A stretch of DNA of 7,991 nt from Rikenellaceae bacterium (GTDB lineage Bacteria > Bacteroidota > Bacteroidia > Bacteroidales > UBA932): positions 1 to 7,991 of the forward strand of contig CAAGGO010000149.1 in the NCBI GenBank assembly GCA_900769385.1, read 5' to 3'. Positions 1-5,019 of the stretch are shown one piece after another. The translations under genes and the position numbers were made by a program. The first letter of the stretch is position 1. Each line of letters opens with the position of its first letter. Below the pieces are notes generated by a model, which saw only the letters and a program-made list of their open reading frames with translations, made no database searches and had not been told where the DNA came from.

Positions 1-86
1 CCTTTACCGCCAAGAAGATTTCTCATGCTTCCATCGCCGTCGGCTGTTCTACCGCCAAAACGATAAACTCTTTTGATTTCTGACAT
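1..86 (-). CDS. ppdK: Pyruvate, phosphate dikinase, N-terminal fragment (runs off the left edge)
   Basis: Only the first 28 codons and two bases lie in the window. The ATG at 84-86 opens a peptide beginning MSEIKRVYRFGG and continuing to SMRNLLGGKG. This matches the conserved start of pyruvate, phosphate dikinase: an aromatic/FGG element, an acidic Gly-rich linker and the LLGGKG loop that begins the ATP-grasp domain. The family enzyme is cytosolic and interconverts pyruvate, ATP and phosphate with PEP, AMP and diphosphate. In anaerobic Bacteroidota it can serve glycolysis or gluconeogenesis. The gene lies downstream of hydE on the same strand, 148 bases away, with its own promoter box and a stem-loop in the leader. 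The identification rests on the N-terminal motif alone; the catalytic His and PEP-binding domains are outside the window. Confidence 0.88.
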   Translation of the reverse strand, partial: MSEIKRVYRFGGRTADGDGSMRNLLGGK

Positions 87-142
87 AATAAATTTATTAA
101 ATATGATTTGGTTTATAATTTTCGCTTAAAAAACGGAAAATG

Positions 143-167
143 CTTGGCTGCAATTTATGCAACCAAG
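143..167 (-). promoter_or_regulatory. Stem-loop in the ppdK leader
   Basis: Bases 143-152 and 158-167 form a 10-bp stem around a 5-base loop. In the minus-strand RNA every position pairs, with one G-U wobble. It sits about 20 bases inside the predicted ppdK transcript and 57 bases before the start codon. A run of six U follows some 10 bases later, so it is not a textbook terminator for the hydE transcript, although it could act as an attenuator or an mRNA-stabilising structure. Read on the plus strand the stem is followed after a few bases by nine T, but no plus-strand gene needs a terminator there. The structure is seen directly; its role is inference. Confidence 0.5.
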
Positions 168-189
168 TAGTTACTTTTTTTTCGCGGTA

Positions 190-197
190 CAAAAATA
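190..197 (-). promoter_or_regulatory. Predicted ppdK promoter, Bacteroidota -7 box
   Basis: The minus strand reads TATTTTTG here, a full match to the Bacteroidota -7 consensus TAnnTTTG. No good -33 TTG element is seen at the usual spacing; the upstream bases are a T-run. Transcription would start near base 184, giving a leader of about 100 bases before ppdK. Short inverted arms GCGGT (184-188) and ACCGC (227-231) flank the box and could be an operator, but they are only 5 bp. Confidence 0.45.
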
Positions 198-234
198 GTT
201 AATTATTTACAAAAAAAAGAATGTAAACCGCAAA

Positions 235-1422
235 TTATCGCCAGTCCCCTTTAAGATTCCACCCAACCGGTATACCCAGTTTGTTAAGGTTCTCAAGGAG
301 CTTGCTGCGGGTAGAGGCGGCATCATCCGCAACCCCCTGTTTTCCCTCGTACAGCGAATAATTTCCGCGGTAGGCGGTCTCCGTCATATTGGGCATAATC
401 ACATTTGCACCCGCAAGAAGGGCCATCTCCCGGCCATCAGGATGAAGGACCTGCAATGCCGTTGTAGCGGCAATATTTATGTGAGGCATCAGGATTCTCA
501 GGCGGGCCACCATATCAATGCTCAGATCAAGCAACTGCTCCGAGGTAAAATTCCAGAAATCCCCCCTTGGCAATGCCGCCAACGCAGTTAACTCAGGTGC
601 TACTGGTACCCCGCTCTTCCAGCTCTCCACAATCTGCCCTAGAGGAGTATCCTTATGCGGAATGTACGGTCCCATCCCCACCATGTCAACCTCCAGATTC
701 TTAAGAAATTGCAAATCCTCCTCCAGATGCTCGTACGTCTGGAACGGCAACCCTATCATAATGCCGCTGCCCAGCAGATACCCCTCACTCTTCAGATCGT
801 GCAACGCCTGCACACGCCTCTCATAAGAGTGTGTCTGTGCATCCCTGTTTTTCTTCCCGATGAATTCCTCCTTTGCCCCTCCGGCACAAGATTCCTTTTT
901 CCCAACAACTGCCCCTCCGGTGTACCTGAATCCCGGATGGAGTTTTTCATACAGTTCCTTGTTTGAGGCCTCAATTCTCAAAAGATATCTGGAAGCACCT
1001 GCCTTCATCCATTCCCTGTAGACTTCTCTCTCCTGCTCGCCCAGGGAAAGGGTGATTCCCAGGTTATTGAGTTCCGCTGCAGTTCCTGGAGCAGTAGCAG
1101 CAATCTTGCCGCCCCCTCCTGGTTGAAGTCTCCTTATCTGGTATATCAATCTGGTAATCCTCTCAATGAAAGCACTGTCCAGCCTCTCTCCCCCCTGAAT
1201 TGCAATGGAGCCGTACCCTGCATCCAGCGCAAACTGCGCCTCCTGCAACACCTGAGCATCACTCATCTCATACCTTTCCACAGCACAATTCCCCGCACGG
1301 ATTCCACAATACAGACAATTCTTCCTGCACCTGTTGGAAATCTCAATCAACCCACGGAAAAACACCTCCGGTCCCCTGTGCCGCAACTTCAACGCATACG
1401 CTTCATTACGTTGTGTTTTCAT
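235..1422 (-). CDS. hydE: [FeFe]-hydrogenase maturation radical SAM protein HydE
   Basis: This is a cytosolic radical SAM enzyme that acts with HydG and HydF in building the 2Fe subcluster of the [FeFe]-hydrogenase H-cluster. Numbered from the ATG at 1422 (395 aa), the SAM cluster motif CRKNCLYC is at about 32-39, inside a RGLIEISNRC context typical of HydE. ITLSLGE, AGASRYLLRIEAS, VGMGPYIPHKDTP and NIAATTALQ...GANVIMPN are further HydE signatures that separate it from HydG, ThiH and BioB. An in-frame GTG at 1431 would add three residues; ATG was preferred because GTG starts are rare in this group. Compared with the recalled Thermotoga enzyme, about 30 N-terminal residues are missing. There are also Gly/Lys-rich insertions near 99-120 and 168-198 and another near 268-292. 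The optional C-terminal cysteine cluster is absent. It follows hydF in the same frame with almost no gap, so the two are surely co-transcribed. Confidence 0.92.
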   Translation of the reverse strand: MKTQRNEAYALKLRHRGPEVFFRGLIEISNRCRKNCLYCGIRAGNCAVERYEMSDAQVLQEAQFALDAGYGSIAIQGGERLDSAFIERITRLIYQIRRLQPGGGGKIAATAPGTAAELNNLGITLSLGEQEREVYREWMKAGASRYLLRIEASNKELYEKLHPGFRYTGGAVVGKKESCAGGAKEEFIGKKNRDAQTHSYERRVQALHDLKSEGYLLGSGIMIGLPFQTYEHLEEDLQFLKNLEVDMVGMGPYIPHKDTPLGQIVESWKSGVPVAPELTALAALPRGDFWNFTSEQLLDLSIDMVARLRILMPHINIAATTALQVLHPDGREMALLAGANVIMPNMTETAYRGNYSLYEGKQGVADDAASTRSKLLENLNKLGIPVGWNLKGDWR

Positions 1423-1434
1423 ATCACTCACAAT

Positions 1435-2643
1435 CTACTGCTTACATAAAGAAACAACGTGATTTACTGCGCGCTGGAAAATTCCGGTAACGGAGGCGAT
1501 GCACATCCCGTAGTTGGTTACGGGAACTCCGGCGGCAACCACGCGTCGGATGCGGTTGCGGAGCTGACGATGGGTAACCATACAGCCGCCACACTGCAGC
1601 GCAAGGGCAAAATTCTCCAGCGTAGGAAGTTCATCCAGGCCGCTTACAAAAGTGAAATTCAGTTTGCAACCCGCCTTTTTCTGCAACATCATAGGAATCT
1701 TCACACGCCCAATATCCTCACAAGAGGTATGGTGGGTACACGACTCCAGAACCAGCACGTTATCCCCCTCTTTCAGCTTCCCAATGGCTTCCACCCCTTT
1801 CACATACTCCTCAAACGGCCCTTTAGCCCTGGCCATCAAAACACTGAAACTGGTTAGAGGAAGATTCTCCGGCACAATGGTTGCCACCTGCTTGAACGCC
1901 TGACTGTCAGTTATTACCATTTTTACAGCCGGGTTGGTGTTCAGATACCCCTCCAACTGCTCAGGTTGAAGTACAGTTGCTATTCCGCCGTTGTCCAGGA
2001 TATCCCTGATGGCCATAACCTGGGGAAGGATAAGTCGGCCGGCAGGTGCCTCAGAGTCAATAGGGCACACAAGTACAAAATTGTCTCCCGGTCCAACAAG
2101 CCCCTGCATAATGGTTTTCTCTCCCCCCTGCACAAGCAACCCCTTAACAATGAAAGCCATAAGCATCTCCACTGCATCTTTCTGCTCCTGAGGGTCCTTC
2201 ATACGGCAAGAAAATTCCACCACATCACAATCATACATATTGGTAAGGTCGCCGGCAACTCCACAATCCAGCGGAATAATGTCACTTTGGTTATGGACAA
2301 CCACAACCGGCACCTCATTCTCCTTCAACTGGGCAAGCAGATCCTTCTCCTCCTTGCCAAAAATGTTTCCGGTAAACACCAGCAGTGCAAGATCCACCTC
2401 ATCCACAAGTTTGAGGCTCTTCTCCACCCTCTTCTGTCCTACCTCTCCAATATCATCCACTCCGGCAGTATCAATCAACTGCACCGGCCCAACATCGGGA
2501 ATCTCCATCCTTTTCTTCACCGGATCGGTAGTTGTTCCCGCCTGGTCACTCACAATTGCAAAATCCTGCCCAAGCAGCAAATTGATCAGGGAACTCTTTC
2601 CCACATTCCTTCTTCCAAAAATTCCTATATGCTTTACACTCAT
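1435..2643 (-). CDS. hydF: [FeFe]-hydrogenase maturation GTPase HydF
   Basis: HydF is the GTPase scaffold that receives the diiron precursor made by HydE and HydG and delivers it to apo-hydrogenase. The 402-aa protein has the expected three-part order. The N-terminal GTPase has a P-loop GRRNVGKS at 10-17, switch I with TTTDPV at about 37-42 and DTAG at 58-61. Its G4 is NQSD at 118-121, where NKxD is usual. A middle dimerisation region (about 180-290, with GRLILPQVMAIR) follows, then a C-terminal Fe-S domain with CTH at 302-304 and CGGC at 351-354. The family motif is CxH...HCxxC; here the His before CGGC is Gln350. The start is the first ATG after an in-frame TAA and the P-loop begins within 10 residues, close to the family norm. 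No promoter box was found just upstream, so transcription may come through the repeat array from the esterase promoter. Confidence 0.93.
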   Translation of the reverse strand: MSVKHIGIFGRRNVGKSSLINLLLGQDFAIVSDQAGTTTDPVKKRMEIPDVGPVQLIDTAGVDDIGEVGQKRVEKSLKLVDEVDLALLVFTGNIFGKEEKDLLAQLKENEVPVVVVHNQSDIIPLDCGVAGDLTNMYDCDVVEFSCRMKDPQEQKDAVEMLMAFIVKGLLVQGGEKTIMQGLVGPGDNFVLVCPIDSEAPAGRLILPQVMAIRDILDNGGIATVLQPEQLEGYLNTNPAVKMVITDSQAFKQVATIVPENLPLTSFSVLMARAKGPFEEYVKGVEAIGKLKEGDNVLVLESCTHHTSCEDIGRVKIPMMLQKKAGCKLNFTFVSGLDELPTLENFALALQCGGCMVTHRQLRNRIRRVVAAGVPVTNYGMCIASVTGIFQRAVNHVVSLCKQ

Positions 2644-2695
2644 AATCCATTTGTTTAATTGTTAATATTTCCACTCCCGCCAGGAAATAGTTGCC

Positions 2696-3064
2696 GCCTG
2701 CGCGGGAAATCGCCGCCTTTTCCGCCCGGGATGCCCTGCGGCAACGTTCTGCGCGGGAATGGAGTATTTTTTTCCGCGCCAAATGGGAAATTGTTGCCGC
2801 CTGTGCGGGAATTGGCCGCCTTTTCCACCCGGAATGCTCCGTGGTACAGTTCTGCGCGGGAAATCGCCGCCTTTTCCGCCCGGGATGCTCCGTGGTATCG
2901 TTCTGCGCAGGAATTCGACCTCTTTTCCGCCCGGGATGCTCCGTGGCACCGTTCTGCGCGGGAATTTGTGGCTCAATCAGCGCGGAAGCCTCCGTAGCAA
3001 CATTCTGCGCGGAATTCTGCCGCCATATCCGCCCGGAACCGCCTGCCTCCCCATTCTGCGCGGG
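2696..3064. repeat. Tandem array of seven 51-bp GC-rich repeats plus a partial eighth
   Basis: Units read on the plus strand begin with TTCTGCGCGGGAA (or GCCTG in place of TTCTG) and contain CCTTTTCCGCCCGGGATGC then TCCGTGG. Boundaries are 2696-2746, 2747-2798, 2799-2849, 2850-2900, 2901-2951, 2952-3002 and 3003-3053, with an 11-base remnant at 3054-3064. All are 51 bp except the second, which is 52 bp and the most diverged. Units 4 and 5 differ at 7 of 51 positions. Units 1 and 3 share extra 5' sequence (GGAAA, then TTGCCGCCTG), hinting at a 102-bp higher-order duplication. The array occupies nearly the whole 424-base gap between hydF and the esterase gene, ending three bases from the esterase stop codon. 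The plus-strand unit can form an 8-bp stem GCGGGAAA/TTTTCCGC with one G-U pair. No homologous element is recognised. Confidence 0.9.
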
Positions 3065-3067
3065 CTA

Positions 3068-4342
3068 TTACTGCAACTCCTTTATGATCCAGTTCCACAT
3101 TGCGGCAGTATGCTCCGGATACAACCAGTGGCCGGTATCCTCAGATATAACCAGTGTCTTAGGGGCCTCAATGGCATTGTATGTAGCCATTGAAGTTGTA
3201 GGTCCGCAAGTCAAGTCATTATAGCCGAATGCAAAATAGACCGGAGCGTCCAGTTTGCGGGCAAAGTTTGCCGCATCATAATAACGGATTGTCTCCAGTT
3301 TCTCTTTGGTACGGTTAGCCTCGCTCTTGAAGTGGTGCGGATAACCGCCTGTACGTCCTTTCAGGTATCCCTCCTGATCACAGAAAGCAGGGAAATAAAC
3401 CGCGGTTGCCCCTACCCCCTTATGAAGATAGGATGTAACAAGCGAAAGTGTTCCACCCTGACTGCCGCCAAGTGTTCCCACCTTGCCGTTGCAGTTAGGC
3501 AATGACAACAGAAAGTCAATACCCTTGACACATCCAAGATATACCCTTTTATAATAGTACGCATTCTTGTCCTGAATACCGTTCAAATGATAGTTGCCCA
3601 ATGCGCCGTAAGTCAAATCAGTATAGACACTTCCCTCAAGGGTTACCGGAATACCGTGTATACCAATCTCCAGAATGATTGCCCCTTGAGCGGCATTCTT
3701 CACATTACCTCCAATCGCGTGGACACCATAACCCGGCAATCTGAGAATTGCAGGGTACTTGCCCTCCTTCTTTGGCATCGTAAGAACACCATAGATTCTG
3801 GTATTGTTGATATTGCCGTACGACACGTGGTACACATTTATGTCATCCGTGCATCTCTCCGGCAGCAGTTCCATTCTTGGGTTGAGTTTCACCTTCTCCA
3901 ACAATGCAAGATTCTTCTCCCAGAACTCCTCAAAATCCTCTGGCTCTTCAACTGTCGGGAAGAGTTTTTTTGTTTCAAATCCCACGGTTGAAAGGTATGT
4001 GTATTTCTTGCCCTCATGCTCTACAGTTGCCTTTACCCTAAGGTAACCCGGCTGCTTCATTGTACCGGCATTGATTACCCCTTCGTTGCCTTTAAGGGTA
4101 ATTGATTTTTTTGTGTGGGCAGGCATCAGGTCCTCACTCACCTCATAATTGATCTTCACATCGTTCAGCATAACGCCGCAATCAAGGGCAATTACCTTAA
4201 TTTTAACCTGCTCGCCAGTCTTGTATAAAGCATCAGCGTGATTGGGAACCATTACAAGCTGCACCTTCTTCACAGACGGTTGTGCAAACATTGCTACAGA
4301 AGAAAGAACTGCAACAACCAAACCCAGAAAAAACTTTTTCAT
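3068..4342 (-). CDS. Secreted acetyl xylan esterase / cephalosporin-C deacetylase-like hydrolase (CE7-type)
   Basis: This is an alpha/beta hydrolase of the AXE1 (CE7) type, expected to remove acetyl groups from xylo-oligosaccharides or related esters in the periplasm. The 424-aa product begins with a clear signal peptide (MKKFFLGLVVAVLSSVAMFA, cleavage near A20-Q21). Residues about 25-125 form a beta-rich N-terminal domain common in Bacteroidota members. The catalytic domain starts at about 127, with FEEFWEKNL as the usual lead-in helix and GYGVHA after the first strands. The nucleophile elbow GGSQGG puts Ser at 294; Asp376 in GYNDLTCGP and His405 in EDTGHWL complete the triad. The gene has its own promoter box and an AAAGG stretch 7-12 bases before ATG. 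It lies upstream of hydF on the same strand. The true substrate is unknown: CE7 members vary, and no xylanase or SusC/D genes are visible here. Confidence 0.85.
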   Translation of the reverse strand: MKKFFLGLVVAVLSSVAMFAQPSVKKVQLVMVPNHADALYKTGEQVKIKVIALDCGVMLNDVKINYEVSEDLMPAHTKKSITLKGNEGVINAGTMKQPGYLRVKATVEHEGKKYTYLSTVGFETKKLFPTVEEPEDFEEFWEKNLALLEKVKLNPRMELLPERCTDDINVYHVSYGNINNTRIYGVLTMPKKEGKYPAILRLPGYGVHAIGGNVKNAAQGAIILEIGIHGIPVTLEGSVYTDLTYGALGNYHLNGIQDKNAYYYKRVYLGCVKGIDFLLSLPNCNGKVGTLGGSQGGTLSLVTSYLHKGVGATAVYFPAFCDQEGYLKGRTGGYPHHFKSEANRTKEKLETIRYYDAANFARKLDAPVYFAFGYNDLTCGPTTSMATYNAIEAPKTLVISEDTGHWLYPEHTAAMWNWIIKELQ

Positions 4343-4372
4343 ATTGATTTACCTTTTAAAATCATTTTCATA

Positions 4373-4380
4373 CAAAGATA
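4373..4380 (-). promoter_or_regulatory. Predicted esterase promoter, Bacteroidota -7 box
   Basis: The minus strand reads TATCTTTG, a full TAnnTTTG match, 30 bases before the esterase ATG. The predicted leader is about 25 bases and contains AAAAGGT near the start codon. A convincing -33 TTG at 19-21 bases is not seen. This may also be the promoter for hydF and hydE if transcription continues through the repeat array. Confidence 0.6.
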
Positions 4381-4444
4381 CTCAAATTAAGGCTGCCCCA
4401 CATCCCCATTTAAGGGTAAATTTTATCCTCAATTTCCATTTTCT

Positions 4445-4457
4445 AAAACGCCGTTTT
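4445..4457. promoter_or_regulatory. 13-bp dyad AAAACGCCGTTTT, possible operator
   Basis: Perfect 6-bp half-sites AAAACG and CGTTTT flank one central base. The dyad lies 65 bases upstream of the esterase -7 box and about the same distance before the plus-strand promoter at 4520. The shape resembles a binding site for a dimeric regulator with a central CG step, as in LacI-family operators, but a single site in an AT-rich region can occur by chance. The rest of 4343-4519 is AT-rich with CTTTT-rich stretches and shows no gene. Confidence 0.25.
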
Positions 4458-4519
4458 CCAATTCAGCAAAACTTTTCAAACTTTTTACTTTTTATCCTTC
4501 ATTTTCTTGCGCAGAAAAA

Positions 4520-4527
4520 TACTTTTG
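4520..4527 (+). promoter_or_regulatory. Predicted promoter for the small membrane protein transcript
   Basis: TACTTTTG is a full TAnnTTTG match, followed by CCGGC. The helicase promoter box has the same eight bases followed by CCCGC. Transcription would start near 4534, giving a leader of roughly 155 bases that includes the large inverted repeat at 4583-4663. CCGGC and GCCGG arms early in this leader (4528-4556) may form a further weak stem. No -33 element at proper spacing is obvious. Confidence 0.45.
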
Positions 4528-4582
4528 CCGGCAGATACGGTTGCCTGTTCCGCCGGGTTAATATTCTTTTTATCCATAACAC

Positions 4583-4663
4583 AGTGCAGGGAAAATTCTC
4601 CAAAGGGATGAAAATAGGGGGCGGAACAGGTTTTCAGTACCTAAGGAGAATTTTCCCCGCACT
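4583..4663 (+). other. Large inverted repeat / leader hairpin before the 57-aa gene
   Basis: The arms AGTGCAGGGAAAATTCTCC (4583-4601) and GGAGAATTTTCCCCGCACT (4645-4663) pair at 18 of 19 positions, with a single A/C mismatch. Within the 43-base interval a second stem forms between TGAAAA (4609-4614) and TTTTCA (4631-4636), leaving a purine-rich apical loop of 16 bases containing GGGGGCGGAA. The right arm ends 26 bases before the ATG of the small membrane protein. No U-run follows on either strand, so it is not an intrinsic terminator. It does not match any riboswitch class I recognise. It could be a cis-regulatory RNA, a processed small RNA or a MITE-like insertion; no clear target-site duplication flanks it. 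Confidence 0.7.
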
Positions 4664-4689
4664 TAAACAAAAATTTAAAACAATTGATT

Positions 4690-4863
4690 ATGGGAAACAT
4701 TGGAGAAAATTTCTCGGGAAGCGGAATCTGGAAAAACAGGGAGTTGTGGAAGGATGTTGCACTGGTGGCGGTGCTGCTGGTGGTAATTTACCTGGTTTAT
4801 ATTGGTGTGGAGTACTGGCCTGATATAAAGGAGGGGTTCAGCAGGGGTTGGAACAGCAGATAA
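4690..4863 (+). CDS. Small single-pass membrane protein, 57 aa, unknown function
   Basis: ATG at 4690 opens a 57-residue frame ending in TAA at 4861-4863. The protein has a polar N-terminus (MGNIGENFSGSGIWKNRELW), a hydrophobic span at about 23-40 (VALVAVLLVVIYLVYIGV) and a short aromatic/charged tail (EYWPDIKEGFSRGWNSR). There is no cleavage site after the span, so it is probably an anchored membrane peptide. The start sits in an AT-rich leader typical of Bacteroidota translation starts, and a promoter box and large hairpin precede it. The helicase promoter box begins 14 bases after its stop, so it is probably a separate unit, although read-through into the helicase is possible. I do not recognise a family. 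The clean single-span design, sensible start region and own promoter support it as real. Confidence 0.65.
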   Translation: MGNIGENFSGSGIWKNRELWKDVALVAVLLVVIYLVYIGVEYWPDIKEGFSRGWNSR

Positions 4864-4876
4864 GAAAAAAATTCAC

Positions 4877-4884
4877 TACTTTTG
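4877..4884 (+). promoter_or_regulatory. Predicted helicase promoter, Bacteroidota -7 box
   Basis: TACTTTTG is a full TAnnTTTG match followed by CCCGCAAATAAAGG. A TTG at 4848-4850 lies 26 bases upstream, somewhat far for a -33 element. Transcription would begin near 4891, giving a leader of about 130 bases before the helicase ATG at 5020. An apparent upstream extension of the helicase frame from a TTG inside this box is therefore non-coding. Confidence 0.6.
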
Positions 4885-4916
4885 CCCGCAAATAAAGGGC
4901 ACAGGCTCTGCAACGA

Positions 4917-4968
4917 GGAATTGCGGAATTGCAAAATCAAGCAATGCGGAATTCCGGCAGCAAACCGG
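4917..4968 (+). promoter_or_regulatory. Structured 5' leader of the helicase mRNA
   Basis: GGAATT (4917-4922) can pair with AATTCC (4950-4955), enclosing a second stem ATTGC (4928-4932) with GCAAT (4941-4945) around an 8-base loop. The unpaired sides both contain GCGG. A CCGG/CCGG pair (4954-4957 with 4965-4968) would compete with the outer stem, so two alternative folds are possible. Long structured leaders are known for cold-shock-type DEAD-box helicase mRNAs in other bacteria; a similar role here is inference. Confidence 0.35.
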
Positions 4969-5019
4969 TGTTCAGCCAAGTTGCATCAGCCTCCACGCCC
5001 ACACAACATCTTATACAGA

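Noticed and set aside
792..974. Short open frame inside hydE
   Set aside because: It overlaps a well-conserved enzyme gene in another frame and has no recognisable features.
2696..3064. CRISPR array
   Set aside because: The repeats follow each other directly with no unique spacers, the unit is 51 bp, and no cas genes are present.
2691..3224. Long open frames on the plus strand through the repeat array
   Set aside because: They arise from a 51-bp unit without stops and run into the antisense of the well-supported esterase gene; no start context or domain is seen.
4501..4560. A degenerate extra copy of the 51-bp repeat (TTGCGCAGAAAA ... TTCCGCCGGG)
   Set aside because: Only short GC-rich words are shared and the spacing does not align over the full unit.
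4583..4663. MITE or insertion-sequence remnant
   Set aside because: The arms are good, but no target-site duplication or transposase remnant flanks them, and the position next to a start codon fits a leader structure better. Not excluded without a genome-wide copy count.
4242..4823. A 193-codon plus-strand open frame
   Set aside because: It begins antisense to the esterase signal peptide, crosses promoters and the large hairpin, and overlaps the better-supported 57-aa gene in another frame.
4882..5019. An N-terminal extension of the helicase by 46 residues from a TTG codon
   Set aside because: The TTG lies inside the -7 promoter box, the added residues do not resemble helicase sequence, and the ATG at 5020 puts the Q-motif at its normal distance.
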